In this document: positions 25,572 through 35,583 of the stretch, piece after piece
Layout: the number at the start of each line of letters is the position of its first letter
Position numbering within the stretch: the stretch's first letter is position 1
NCBI GenBank assembly: GCA_036501145.1
Contig: DASYAV010000029.1
Span: 5,121-69,120, forward strand
Origin: PALSA-505 sp036501145
Lineage (GTDB): Bacteria > Actinomycetota > Actinomycetes > Streptosporangiales > Streptosporangiaceae
Direction of reading: 5' to 3'
Length of the DNA stretch: 64,000 nucleotides
Made by a program: the position numbers and the translations under genes
The notes under the pieces: model-generated
Seen by the model: the letters and a program-made list of their open reading frames with translations, nothing else
What the model was told of the DNA's origin: nothing
The model's database searches: none

Positions 25572-26225
25572 GTGCTCCTGCTGGCTTTCGATACCGCGAC
25601 CCCGGCCACCACGGCCGCCGTGCACGACGGCGACCGCACCCTGGCCGAGTGCGCCGCGGTGGACGCCCGCCGCCACGGCGAGCTGCTCATGCCGTCCATC
25701 CTCGGTGTGCTGGACCAGGCCGGGGCCACCCTGGGTGAGGTGACCGCGGTGGCGGTCGGCACCGGGCCTGGCCCCTACACCGGCCTGCGCGCCGGGCTGG
25801 TCACCGCCCGCGCGCTCGGTGCCGCGCTCGGCGTGCCGGTGTACGGCGTGTGCACGCTGGACGCGATCGCCAGGGCCGCGGTGCGCCCGGCCGCGGGCCG
25901 GGAGTACCTGGCCGCCACCGACGCCCGCCGCAAGGAGGTCTACTGGGCCCGCTACGCGCCGTCCGGCGAGCGGCTCAGCGGCCCGGACGTCGGGCCCCCG
26001 TCCGGGCTCGACCCGGCGGCCCCCGCGGCCGGCGAGGGTCCCTGGCTTTATCCCGCCGCGTTCGGTGAGCCGATCGGGCCACGCTATCCGGCGGCATCCT
26101 GGCTGGCCGGGTTGGCTGCTGAACGGCTTCGCCTCGGCCACGTGCTCTCCCCGCCGGAGCCGCTCTACTTGCGGAAACCAGATGCGCAGGTGCCGGGGCC
26201 GCCGAAGCGGGTGTCGCCGTCATGA
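25572..26225 (+). CDS. tsaB: tRNA t6A biosynthesis protein TsaB
   Basis: 217 residues of the ASKHA-fold TsaB: VLLLAFDTATPATTAAVHDG at the N-terminus, RRHGELLMPSI, and the GTGPGPYTGLRAGLVTARA signature. TsaB is the inactive partner that scaffolds TsaD. The GTG at 25572 is seven bases after TACGCT, a -10 hexamer, so the mRNA may be leaderless. The stop codon overlaps the rimI ATG (TCATGA). Confidence 0.95.
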   Translation: MLLLAFDTATPATTAAVHDGDRTLAECAAVDARRHGELLMPSILGVLDQAGATLGEVTAVAVGTGPGPYTGLRAGLVTARALGAALGVPVYGVCTLDAIARAAVRPAAGREYLAATDARRKEVYWARYAPSGERLSGPDVGPPSGLDPAAPAAGEGPWLYPAAFGEPIGPRYPAASWLAGLAAERLRLGHVLSPPEPLYLRKPDAQVPGPPKRVSPS

Positions 26226-26764
26226 CAGCCCGGCTGCGCACCATGGGCGCCGGCGACCTGACCGCGGTGACCGAGCTGGAGCGCGAGCTGTTCCCCGAGG
26301 ACGCGTGGAGCTGGGAGATGTTCGCCCGCGAGGTCAGCGCCACCGGCTACGGCCGGTACTACCTGGTCGCCGAGGCGGCGGGCCGGGTCGTCGGGTATGC
26401 CGGGCTGCTCGCGCACCGGCCGGGCGCGGCCCGCCGGGGTGGCCCGCAGCCGGCCGGCCAGGCGGACGTGCTGACGATGGCGGTCACCACCTCGCACTGG
26501 GGGCAGGGCATCGGATCGGCGCTGCTGTCCGCGCTGCTCGACGAGGCCGCGCGGCGTGGCTGCACCGAGGTGTTCCTCGAGGTCAGGGCGGACAACCCGC
26601 GGGCTCAGCAGCTGTACCGCAGGCACGGGTTTACCGAGGCCGGGCTGCGCCGCGGCTACTACCAGCCCAGCGGCGTGGACGCCATCGTGATGCGCCGCCC
26701 GGCCAACCCGGTCCCGGCCGCCCCGGCCAACCCGGTCCCGGCCACAGGAAAGGACCACACGTGA
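26222..26764 (+). CDS. rimI: ribosomal protein S18 alanine N-acetyltransferase
   Basis: A 180-residue GNAT enzyme. It has the N-terminal LTAVTELERELFPEDAWSW, the acetyl-CoA loop GQGIGSALL, and VFLEVRADNPRAQQLYRRHGF, typical of RimI, which acetylates S18 and often sits between tsaB and tsaD. The last 20 residues are a proline-rich duplicated tail (PANPVPAA then PANPVPAT). It overlaps tsaB and tsaD by four bases each. Confidence 0.93.
   Translation: MTARLRTMGAGDLTAVTELERELFPEDAWSWEMFAREVSATGYGRYYLVAEAAGRVVGYAGLLAHRPGAARRGGPQPAGQADVLTMAVTTSHWGQGIGSALLSALLDEAARRGCTEVFLEVRADNPRAQQLYRRHGFTEAGLRRGYYQPSGVDAIVMRRPANPVPAAPANPVPATGKDHT
26701..26743. repeat. 24-base-period coding duplication at the rimI 3' end
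   Basis: GGCCAACCCGGTCCCGGCC occurs at 26701-26719 and 26725-26743, in frame, producing the doubled PANPVPA in the RimI tail. Confidence 0.9.
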
Positions 26765-27792
26765 CCGCCCCGCTGGTGCTCGGCATCGAGACGTCCTGCG
26801 ACGAGACCGGCGTCGGCCTGGTCCGCGGGCACGAGCTGCTGGCCGACGCGGTGGCCTCCAGCGTGGACGAGCACGCCAGGTTCGGCGGCGTGGTGCCCGA
26901 GGTGGCCAGCCGGGCGCACCTGGAGGCCATGGTGCCCACGGTGGACCGGGCGCTGCGCACGGCCGGGGAGAAGCTGTCCGCGGTGGACGCGGTCGCGGTG
27001 ACCGCGGGGCCCGGCCTGGCCGGTGCGCTGCTGGTCGGGGTGGCCGCGGCCAAGGCGTACGCGGCCGCGCTGAGCAAGCCGCTGTACGGCGTCAACCACC
27101 TGGCCGCGCACATCGCGGTGGACCAGCTCGAGCACGGGCCGCTGCCGGTGCCCGCGGTCGCGCTGCTGGTCTCCGGCGGGCATTCGTCGCTGCTGCTGGT
27201 GCCGGACGTGGCCACCGAGGTGGTGCCGCTCGGCGCCACCATCGACGACGCGGCCGGCGAGGCCTACGACAAGGTGGCGCGGGTGCTCGGCCTGCCCTTC
27301 CCCGGCGGCCCGCCGATCGACGCGCAGGCCAGGAACGGCGATCCGGCGGCGATCGCGTTCCCGCGCGGCAAGTATCGCGACGCCACGCTGGACTTCTCCT
27401 TCGCCGGGCTGAAGACCGCGGTGGCACGGTGGATCGAGGCCAGGCAGGCCGCCGGGGAGCCGGTGCCGGTGAGCGACGTGGCGGCCTCGTTCCAGGAGTC
27501 GGTGGCCGACGTGCTCACCGCCAAGGCGGTCGCCGCCTGCCGCCGCCACGGAGTGCGCGACCTGATCATCGGCGGCGGGGTGGCGGCCAACTCGCGGCTG
27601 CGGTCGCTGGCCGCCGAGCGGTGCGACGTGGCCGGCATCCGGCTGCGCGTGCCCCGGCCCGGGCTGTGCACCGACAACGGGGCCATGGTGGCGGCGCTCG
27701 GCGCCGAGCTGGTGGCCCGCGACGTGCCGCCGTCCCCGCTGGATCTGCCGGCCGACTCCTCGCTGCCGGTGACCGACGTCGTGGTCCGGTGA
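26761..27792 (+). CDS. tsaD: tRNA N6-adenosine threonylcarbamoyltransferase TsaD
   Basis: 343 residues. It has GIETSCDETGVGLV at the N-terminus, the metal histidines in VNHLAAHIAVD, ALLVSGGHSSLLLV, and IGGGVAANSRLR with LCTDNGAMVAALG near the C-terminus. TsaD transfers the threonylcarbamoyl group to A37 of ANN-decoding tRNAs. The GTG at 26761 overlaps the rimI stop by four bases, completing a tsaE-(membrane protein)-tsaB-rimI-tsaD cluster. Confidence 0.97.
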   Translation: MTAPLVLGIETSCDETGVGLVRGHELLADAVASSVDEHARFGGVVPEVASRAHLEAMVPTVDRALRTAGEKLSAVDAVAVTAGPGLAGALLVGVAAAKAYAAALSKPLYGVNHLAAHIAVDQLEHGPLPVPAVALLVSGGHSSLLLVPDVATEVVPLGATIDDAAGEAYDKVARVLGLPFPGGPPIDAQARNGDPAAIAFPRGKYRDATLDFSFAGLKTAVARWIEARQAAGEPVPVSDVAASFQESVADVLTAKAVAACRRHGVRDLIIGGGVAANSRLRSLAAERCDVAGIRLRVPRPGLCTDNGAMVAALGAELVARDVPPSPLDLPADSSLPVTDVVVR

Positions 27793-27841
27793 CCGGCCCG
27801 TGACAGACGCCGTGACAGACTCGGCGAGAGGTGATGCGCAG

Positions 27842-28135
27842 ATGAGTTCGGCCGGAACCCAGCCAGGCGGCCCCGGCGACCCCAGCGGTGGCCGCGACCT
27901 GTCCGACAGCCGGGTCGAGGTGACCATCACCGAAGGCTCCAAGGAAGGCAGCGACTACGTCATCACGCTGCGGGACGGCAGCGACCCGGCCGGGCCGGTG
28001 CTGGTCTTCACGCCCGCGGAGTGGGATGCGTTCGTGGCCGGCGTCAGGGACGGCGAGTTCGACCTGGACGAGACCGGCGCGCTGGTCGACCTGGGCGGCG
28101 AGGACCGTGCGGAAGGCCCGGACGGCCAGCCCTGA
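27842..28135 (+). CDS. DUF397-like small protein
   Basis: 97 residues. The centre (YVITLRDGSDPAGPVLVFTP then EWDAFVAGVRDGEFDL) matches the C-terminal half of DUF397, a small actinobacterial domain usually found next to helix-turn-helix regulators in developmental loci; no regulator is adjacent here. The ATG at 27842 has GAGAGGTG eight bases upstream and is preferred to in-frame GTGs at 27800 and 27812, which lack a ribosome-binding site. Confidence 0.75.
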   Translation: MSSAGTQPGGPGDPSGGRDLSDSRVEVTITEGSKEGSDYVITLRDGSDPAGPVLVFTPAEWDAFVAGVRDGEFDLDETGALVDLGGEDRAEGPDGQP

Positions 28136-28160
28136 CCGGGCGGTGCCGCACGGCCCCGTG

Positions 28161-28188
28161 TTGACGTGGTGGGCCCTGGGTGGATACT
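28161..28188 (+). promoter_or_regulatory. groES promoter
   Basis: TTGACG (28161-28166) and GATACT (28183-28188) with a 16-base spacer. The predicted start at about 28195 places the CIRCE element at the very start of the transcript, the normal arrangement for HrcA repression. Confidence 0.8.
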
Positions 28189-28196
28189 GTTCGGAA

Positions 28197-28223
28197 CTGG
28201 CACTCGGTAGGGTAGAGTGCTAA
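28197..28223 (+). promoter_or_regulatory. CIRCE operator (HrcA site)
   Basis: CTGGCACTC, nine bases, then GAGTGCTAA: one right half-site perfect, the left with two changes from TTAGCACTC. HrcA is the heat-shock repressor; its gene is not in the window. Confidence 0.93.
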
Positions 28224-28318
28224 CGCGACAAGGCTGGTCTGGCACCCGCGACGGCAGGCCGCCATGGTCGACTCTCAACCCAAGTCTCATAAGCCTTTCC
28301 GGAGGGGGAGGTCAGATC

Positions 28319-28630
28319 GTGACGACCGCCACCAAAATTGTTCTCAAACCACTCGAAGACCGTATCGTGGTCCGTCCGCTCGAGGCGGAGCAGACCACGG
28401 CGTCCGGCCTGGTGATCCCGGACACCGCGAAGGAGAAGCCCCAGGAGGGTGAAGTCCTCGCGGTGGGCCCGGGCCGGTTCGACGACGCCGGCGCCAAGCG
28501 GGTTCCGATGGACGTCAAGGTCGGTGACGTGGTGCTGTACAGCAAGTACGGCGGCACCGAGGTGAAGTACAGCGGCGAGGAGTACCTGGTGCTCTCCGCT
28601 CGTGACGTGCTCGCCATCATCGAGAAGTAA
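28319..28630 (+). CDS. groES: co-chaperonin GroES
   Basis: 103 residues: IVLKPLEDRIVVRPLEAEQT, TASGLVIPDTAKEKPQEGEV and VVLYSKYGGTEVKYSGEEYL are the GroES core and mobile loop. It caps the GroEL ring. The GTG at 28319 follows the very strong GGAGGGGGAGG. The longer upstream frame from 28217 includes the CIRCE and is not translated. Confidence 0.97.
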   Translation: MTTATKIVLKPLEDRIVVRPLEAEQTTASGLVIPDTAKEKPQEGEVLAVGPGRFDDAGAKRVPMDVKVGDVVLYSKYGGTEVKYSGEEYLVLSARDVLAIIEK

Positions 28631-28686
28631 CGGTTTTTACGCGGCGGGGGCGACGTCCGCTCGCGGGCGCCGCCAGCCCGCCGTTG

Positions 28687-28765
28687 CCGCCCCGGGCTGC
28701 CCGGCCCAGGAAGCCCCGTGCTTGAAACACTGAGCTTCCTGGTGAGCCCGGGCTGCCCGGGGCGG
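28687..28765 (+). other. large hairpin between groES and groEL
   Basis: The 193-base groES-groEL gap contains CCGCCCCGGGC (28687-28697) pairing with GCCCGGGGCGG (28755-28765) and an inner CCAGGAAGC (28706-28714) pairing with GCTTCCTGG (28734-28742), loop 19 bases. There is no T-run. It could attenuate, protect groES mRNA or be an RNA-processing site. Confidence 0.7.
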
Positions 28766-28799
28766 TTGCACGACGCCAGACGAACGACAGGACTACAAG

Positions 28800-28823
28800 T
28801 GCGATTGGGGAGTTTGAGATCGC

Positions 28824-28826
<3 letters not shown>
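28800..28826 (+). promoter_or_regulatory. hairpin over the groEL ribosome-binding site
   Basis: TGCGAT (28800-28805) can pair with ATCGCA (28819-28824), which includes the A of the groEL ATG. GGGGAG lies in the 13-base loop. The stem is short (6 bp), so it would melt easily. A heat-responsive role is inference only. Confidence 0.35.
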
Positions 28827-30446
<1,620 letters not shown>

Positions 30447-30462
30447 GCGATCGGCTTAACCT

Positions 30463-30538
30463 GGCCGCCCTTTGCGGGTGGCCCAGCCAAACTGCCACCG
30501 GTCAACTATCGTGCATAGTTGCCGGTGGCAGTTTGGCT
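30463..30538 (+). terminator. double hairpin after groEL
   Basis: First stem GGCCGCCC (30463-30470)/GGGTGGCC (30476-30483). Then a very strong one: 17 perfect pairs between 30485-30501 and 30522-30538 (AGCCAAACTGCCACCGG and its complement), topped by AACTAT/ATAGTT with a 5-base loop. No T-run follows. It ends the groESL operon. Confidence 0.8.
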
Positions 30539-30678
30539 GCCGGGGGGGGCAGTTTGCACGGGCGTGCACATCGAATGTGACTTTCCGTGGCCAGGGCGGA
30601 TAGCCGGGGCGTCTACCTGGGCATCATGCTTTCGTGACGGAGGGATGCATTGCCGGGCGCACGCTCCCGGGGGAGAGC

Positions 30679-31260
30679 ATGGCAAGGCGTGCGGTACAGG
30701 ACAGGACCGGCCTTCGCGACCTGGCCGACCTGGCCATCAGCGGCCAGCCTGACGCGATCGAGAGCCTGCTGGGTGAGGTCCGCCCGATGGTGGTGCGGTA
30801 CTGCCGGGCCCGGCTCGGCCGCGTCGCCGGGCACTACCACATAGCCGACGACGTGGCCCAGGAGGTGTGCATCGCGGTGCTCACCGCGCTGCCCCGGTAC
30901 CGGGACATGGGCAGGCCGTTCGCCTCGTTCGTGTTCGGTATCGCCTCGCACAAGGTGGCCGACGCGGTGCGCAGCGCGACCCGGTCGGCCGTGCCGACCG
31001 AGGACCTGCCGGACGGACCGGACGAGCGGCCGGGGCCCGAGGAGATGGCGGTGGCCGGCATCGAGGCCCAGCGGGCCAGGGACCTGCTCGCCCGGCTCCC
31101 CGGGAACCTGCGCGAACTGCTCGTGCTCCGCGTGGTATCCGGGCTGACCGCGGAGGAGACCGGTAATGTGCTGGGCATGTCAGCGGGGGCGGTGCGCGTC
31201 GCCCAGCACCGGGCGCTGGCCCGGCTGAGAGCGATCGCGGTACGGGAGTCGATAGCTTGA
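30679..31260 (+). CDS. sigD: SigD/ShbA-like RNA polymerase sigma factor
   Basis: 193 residues. Region 2 covers about 15-85 (EVRPMVVRYCRARLG, DDVAQEVCIAVLTALPRYRD, then RPFASFVFGIASHKVADA). Region 4 covers about 130-185 (LPGNLRELLVLRVVSGLTAE and MSAGAVRVAQHRALARL). It is the homologue of mycobacterial SigD and Streptomyces ShbA by sequence and by place between groEL and guaB. The ATG at 30679 (GGGGGAG just upstream) is chosen; a GTG at 30634 would add 15 residues without a ribosome-binding site. The whiB gene found here in mycobacteria is absent. Confidence 0.9.
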   Translation: MARRAVQDRTGLRDLADLAISGQPDAIESLLGEVRPMVVRYCRARLGRVAGHYHIADDVAQEVCIAVLTALPRYRDMGRPFASFVFGIASHKVADAVRSATRSAVPTEDLPDGPDERPGPEEMAVAGIEAQRARDLLARLPGNLRELLVLRVVSGLTAEETGNVLGMSAGAVRVAQHRALARLRAIAVRESIA

Positions 31261-32660
31261 CCGCAGGGGGAGGCGGCATGCCCCCCGGCGGGAACCGGCG
31301 CGATCCTGGTGCGCCGGCCACCGGCCCGGAGGACACGCAGCCGGAGCAGCCGACAAGCCTCGCCGACATCTGGCGGTCCGAGGCTCTGCTCGACGCGCTC
31401 GCGGCCCGCCGCGTCCCCCGGGACGCCAGAAAGGACCCAACCGCCGCGCTCCTCCTGGCGCTAGCCCAGGACGCCGACACCCCACCCCCCGCCGCTGCCA
31501 CCGCCGCCGCTGCCACCGCCTCCGCCGCCGCCGGCGCGAGCACCCCCGGTGCGCTCGGCCGGCCCGGCGCTTCCGGCCAGCGGGGCGCGTCTGGCCAGCG
31601 GGGCGCTCCCGGTCGGCGGGCACGGGCGGCGCGCGCCCTGGCCACCGGCCTCGTGGCCGCGGCCGCGGTGACCTCGATGGCCGTACTTGCCCGCCCGGCC
31701 CCCGCCGCGCCACTGGCCGGCCAGCTCCAGCCCGCCGGCCAGCAGATGCCGACGTCCAGCACGGCCGGCGCCCGCGGCACGCACCCGGGAACCACGAACG
31801 CCCCCGGCCCGTCCGGCACAGGCACCGCCGCCACGCCAGGAACCGCCGCCGCCGGCGGCCTGGACGGCACCCCAGCCAACCCCGGCGCGGCCACCCGGCA
31901 CAGCCCGCCCGGCCCAGGTTCCGCCCGCCCCGGTCCGGCGGGCCCGGGTTCGGCAAGCCCAGGTTCGGCAAGCCCGGGAGCCCGTGGCAACCTGAGCGCG
32001 GCGCACGGCAACCCGGCCCGCGGTAACCCCTGGGCCCGCGGCGACACACCCGCTACCGCTGGTACCCGAGTCGCCGCCGGCCGGGCCGCCGGCGCACGCC
32101 GGGCGGCCGTCGGCGGGCCCATGGCGGGCATCATGGCCGGCCCGGCCCAGTTGCCGGCCGCGCCGGGCCAGGCCGGCCGCGCCCGCCACGCGCCCGGCAA
32201 GCACGCGGCACGGCCCGCGCACCCCACCCCAGCTGTGCATCACCCCGGCGCGGGCCACCGCGGGTCCGGCGCCAGTCACCCCGGAGCTCCAGCCAGCGCA
32301 CACAAGACCGGTCCCGCCGCCAAGCAGCACCGCTCCGGGCACGCCTCTCCAGGCCAGCGCAGCCGCTCCGGGCACGCCTCCCCGGGCCAGCGCAGCCGCT
32401 CCGGGCACTCCCGGCCCGCCGGGCACCGCGCCACCAGGCCCGCCCGTTCCACCGGCGGCCGCGCCACCGGGCCCGCGCGCTCCGCTCCGGCCGCGCACGG
32501 TCCCGCGGGCCCCGCCGGGCACCGGCCCACCGGTGCCGCGCCCGCACACCATGCCGCCGCAGACCATGCCGCCGGCCACCCGGCGCCCGCGCCGGGTGGC
32601 AAGCCGTGGAAGTTCTGGATGCGCGGCCGGGGCGCCCACCCGGCGCCGTCCGGGAGATAA
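31257..32660 (+). CDS. rsdA: RsdA-like anti-sigma-D factor with long repetitive tail
   Basis: 467 residues. The cytosolic N-terminus (SLADIWRSEALLDALAARRV, then DPTAALLLALAQDAD) resembles the sigma-D-binding region of mycobacterial RsdA. A transmembrane segment lies at about 124-148. The rest, over 300 residues, is Ala/Pro/Gly/His low complexity with short repeats (ASGQRG; GSASP; SGHASPGQRSR). The TTG at 31257 overlaps the sigma stop by four bases, as expected for a sigma/anti-sigma pair; an ATG at 31278 after GGGGGAGG is the alternative. Confidence 0.8.
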   Translation: MTAGGGGMPPGGNRRDPGAPATGPEDTQPEQPTSLADIWRSEALLDALAARRVPRDARKDPTAALLLALAQDADTPPPAAATAAAATASAAAGASTPGALGRPGASGQRGASGQRGAPGRRARAARALATGLVAAAAVTSMAVLARPAPAAPLAGQLQPAGQQMPTSSTAGARGTHPGTTNAPGPSGTGTAATPGTAAAGGLDGTPANPGAATRHSPPGPGSARPGPAGPGSASPGSASPGARGNLSAAHGNPARGNPWARGDTPATAGTRVAAGRAAGARRAAVGGPMAGIMAGPAQLPAAPGQAGRARHAPGKHAARPAHPTPAVHHPGAGHRGSGASHPGAPASAHKTGPAAKQHRSGHASPGQRSRSGHASPGQRSRSGHSRPAGHRATRPARSTGGRATGPARSAPAAHGPAGPAGHRPTGAAPAHHAAADHAAGHPAPAPGGKPWKFWMRGRGAHPAPSGR

Positions 32661-32755
32661 CCACCCGAGCCGGGCCGGTCACTCAGGGAACGGATAGTCG
32701 CCGGCCCACGCCGCCTAGGATGGATAGACCCACCTGCTACCGCCCGGGAGGCACC

Positions 32756-34243
32756 ATGGCCGACGACGTCAAGTTCGCCCCACCGGGCCTGACCTTCGAC
32801 GACGTGCTGCTGTTGCCCGCGCACACCACGATCATGCCGAGTGACGCGGAGCTGACCTCGCGGCTCACCCGCCGCATCTCGCTGCGCATCCCGCTCATCT
32901 CCTCAGCCATGGACACCGTGACCGAGGCGCGGATGGCGGTGGCCATGGCCCGCCAGGGCGGAGCCGGCGTGCTGCACCGCAACCTGTCCGTCGAGGAACA
33001 GGCGCAGCAGGTGGACATGGTCAAGCGCTCCGAGGCCGGGATGATCACCAACCCGGTGACCTGCCGGCCCGACGCCACCGTGGCCGACGTCGAGGCGCTG
33101 TGCGCCACCTACCGCATCTCCGGTGTGCCGGTGACCGATGACGACGGCATCCTGCTCGGCATCGTGACCAACCGGGACATCCGCTTCGAGTCCGACCACA
33201 GCCGCCGGGTAGCCGACGTGATGACGCCGATGCCGCTGGTCACCGCACCGGTCGGGGCCGCCGCCGAGGAAGCGCTGGCCCTGCTCAAGCGGCACAAGGT
33301 GGAGAAGCTCCCGCTGGTGGACCAGGCCGGCCGGCTGCGCGGGCTGATCACCGTGAAGGACTTCGCCAAGAGCGAGAAGTTCCCGCTGGCCACCAAGGAC
33401 GTGGCCGGCCGTCTGGTCGTCGGCGCCTCGGTCGGCGTCGGCGAGGACGCCAAGAACCGGGCTCAGGCGCTGATCGAGGCCGGGGTGGATTTCCTCGTCG
33501 TGGACACTTCGCACGGGCACGCGCAGCCGGTGCTGGACACGGTGGCGCAGATCAAGGCGAACGCCAGCGTGGATGTGATCGGCGGCAACGTGGCCACCCG
33601 GGCGGGGGCCCAGGCGCTGCTCGACGTGGGTGCGGACGCGGTGAAGGTGGGTGTCGGGCCCGGGTCGATCTGCACCACCCGGGTGGTGGCCGGCGTCGGC
33701 GTGCCCCAGGTGACGGCGATCTATGAGGCCGCGCAGGCCTGCGTCCCGGCCGGCATCCCGGTCATCGGCGACGGCGGCCTGCAGTACTCCGGCGACATCG
33801 CCAAGGCCATCGCGGCCGGCGCCGACACCGTCATGCTCGGCGGGCTGCTGGCCGGCTGCGAGGAGAGCCCGGGCGAGCGGGTGTTCGTCGGCGGCAAGCA
33901 GTACAAGCTGTACCGCGGCATGGGCTCGCTTTCCGCGCTGCGCGGCCGGGAAGGCCAGTCCTATTCCAAGGACCGCTACTTCCAGGACGACGTGCTGGCC
34001 GAGGACAAGCTGGTTCCGCAGGGCGTCGAGGGCCAGGTGCCCTACCGGGGCCCGCTGGGCGCGGTGGCCACCCAGCTCACCGGCGGGCTGCGCGCGGCCA
34101 TGGGCTACTGCGGCTCGCGGACCATCGCCGAACTCCAGCAGGCCAAGTTCATCCAGATCACCGGGGCGGGGCTGGCCGAGAGCCACCCGCACGACATCCA
34201 GATGACGGTCGAGGCTCCCAACTACGCGGGACGCAACCAGTGA
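32756..34243 (+). CDS. guaB: inosine-5'-monophosphate dehydrogenase
   Basis: 495 residues: converts IMP to XMP in GMP synthesis. Residues 95-210 are the two CBS domains. The catalytic cysteine is C306 in GVGPGSICTTRVV. The flap and C-terminal segment KLYRGMGSLSALRGR and YFQDDV are present. The ATG at 32756 has GGGAGG ten bases upstream; TAGGAT at 32716-32721 may be the -10. The longer upstream frame is not supported. It overlaps guaB3 by four bases. Confidence 0.97.
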   Translation: MADDVKFAPPGLTFDDVLLLPAHTTIMPSDAELTSRLTRRISLRIPLISSAMDTVTEARMAVAMARQGGAGVLHRNLSVEEQAQQVDMVKRSEAGMITNPVTCRPDATVADVEALCATYRISGVPVTDDDGILLGIVTNRDIRFESDHSRRVADVMTPMPLVTAPVGAAAEEALALLKRHKVEKLPLVDQAGRLRGLITVKDFAKSEKFPLATKDVAGRLVVGASVGVGEDAKNRAQALIEAGVDFLVVDTSHGHAQPVLDTVAQIKANASVDVIGGNVATRAGAQALLDVGADAVKVGVGPGSICTTRVVAGVGVPQVTAIYEAAQACVPAGIPVIGDGGLQYSGDIAKAIAAGADTVMLGGLLAGCEESPGERVFVGGKQYKLYRGMGSLSALRGREGQSYSKDRYFQDDVLAEDKLVPQGVEGQVPYRGPLGAVATQLTGGLRAAMGYCGSRTIAELQQAKFIQITGAGLAESHPHDIQMTVEAPNYAGRNQ

Positions 34244-35385
34244 CACAAGTGGAGATAGGGCGCGGCAAGAGCGGCAGGCGGGCCTACTCGCTGGACGAGA
34301 TCGGCCTGGTGCCCTCCCGCCGCACCCGCGACCCGGAAGAGGTCTCGATCGCCTGGCAGATCGACGCCTACCGGTTCGAGCTGCCGCTGGTCGTCTGCCC
34401 GATGGACAGCGTGGTGTCGCCGCAGACCGCGATGGAGATCGGCCGGCTCGGCGGCCTGGCCGTGCTCGACCTGGAGGGCCTGTGGACCAGGTATGAGGAC
34501 CCGGAGTCGCTGCTCGCCGAGATCGCCGAGCTGGATGAGCCCGCGGCTACCCGCAGGCTGCAGGCCATCTACGCAGAGCCGATCAAGGAGGAGCTGATCG
34601 GCCGGCGGATCGAGGAGATTCGCGCGGCCGGGGTGACCACCGCGGCCCGGCTCTCCCCGCAGCGCACCGTCCGGTACTACAAGGCGGTCATCGACGCCGG
34701 CGTGGACATCTTCGTGATCCGCGGCACCACGGTCTCCGCCGAGCACGTCTCCGGCCAGGCCGAGCCGCTCAACCTGAAGCGGTTCATCTACGAACTCGAC
34801 GTGCCGGTGATCGTCGGCGGCTGCGCCACCTACACCGCAGCGCTGCACCTCATGCGGACCGGTGCGGCCGGCGTGCTGGCCGGCTTCGGCGGCGGTTCCG
34901 GCCACACCACCGCGGCGGTGCTCGGCGTGGCCGTGCCGATGGCTACCGTGATCGCTGACGTGGCCGCGGCCCGGCGCGACTACCTGGACGAGTCCGGCGG
35001 CCGGTACGTGCACGTGCTGGCCGACGGCGGGATGACCCGCAGCGGCGACATCACCAAGGCGCTGGCCTGCGGCGCGGACGCGGTGATGGTCGGCTCGCCG
35101 TTTGCCCGTGCGGCCCAGGCCCCCGGCCGCGGCTACCACTGGGGCAGCGAGGCGCACCACCCTGAGTTGCCCCGCGGCGAGCGGGTCAAGGTCGGCACGA
35201 TCGGCTCGCTGGAGCAGATCCTGCACGGCCCGTCCAGCGTGGCCGACGGCTCGATGAACCTGATGGGCGCGCTGCGCCGGTCGATGGCCACCGCCGGCTA
35301 CTCAGACCTGAAAGAGTTCCAGCGGGTCGAGGTGGTGGTCGCGCCCGAGCGGGCGGCACCGCGCGGCGCCGCCCGGCCCGCCTGA
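34240..35385 (+). CDS. guaB3: GuaB3-family IMP dehydrogenase-like protein
   Basis: 381 residues, (beta/alpha)8 IMPDH/GMPR family without CBS domains. It begins VEIGRGKSGRRAYSLDEIGL, the GuaB3 signature, and the region where IMPDH has its catalytic cysteine loop reads AGFGGGSGHTTAAVLGV. GuaB3 proteins are the conserved neighbours of guaB in actinobacteria; enzymatic IMPDH activity has been reported for cyanobacterial members, not assumed here. GTG start overlapping the guaB stop indicates coupling. Confidence 0.92.
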   Translation: MTQVEIGRGKSGRRAYSLDEIGLVPSRRTRDPEEVSIAWQIDAYRFELPLVVCPMDSVVSPQTAMEIGRLGGLAVLDLEGLWTRYEDPESLLAEIAELDEPAATRRLQAIYAEPIKEELIGRRIEEIRAAGVTTAARLSPQRTVRYYKAVIDAGVDIFVIRGTTVSAEHVSGQAEPLNLKRFIYELDVPVIVGGCATYTAALHLMRTGAAGVLAGFGGGSGHTTAAVLGVAVPMATVIADVAAARRDYLDESGGRYVHVLADGGMTRSGDITKALACGADAVMVGSPFARAAQAPGRGYHWGSEAHHPELPRGERVKVGTIGSLEQILHGPSSVADGSMNLMGALRRSMATAGYSDLKEFQRVEVVVAPERAAPRGAARPA

Positions 35386-35409
35386 CCGTGAGATCGCGGC
35401 TGTGCCCGG

Positions 35410-35583
35410 TCAGGCTGGGCTGAGCCTGGCACACCGGGCGACGAGGAAGACCGGCTTCCGGTCGGCATCATGGGCCGGATCCCAGCCCGGGTCCGGGAGC
35501 GGCTCAGCGAGCTGGTCGAGCCACAGGCTGTGCCGCCGGAGTGTGCCGACATAGGTCGACAGCATCCGGTGGTCGGCTGCCAT
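35410..35583 (-). pseudogene. methyltransferase C-terminal remnant
   Basis: The 289-base guaB3-glpD gap encodes on the minus strand a 57-residue frame. It contains ADHRMLSTYVGTLRRHSLWL, then LAEPLPDPGWDP and RKPVFLVARC, the C-terminal end of class I SAM methyltransferases (HRxLSTY...EP...PxFLxAR). No upstream domain with the SAM motif is found, so this is a fragment. Confidence 0.6.

Noticed and set aside
28217..28318. N-terminal extension of GroES from ATG-like start at 28217
   Set aside because: It begins inside the CIRCE operator; the GTG at 28319 has a very strong ribosome-binding site and the normal N-terminus.
32606..32755. N-terminal extension of guaB overlapping the rsdA end
   Set aside because: No family conservation, and the ATG at 32756 has a good ribosome-binding site.
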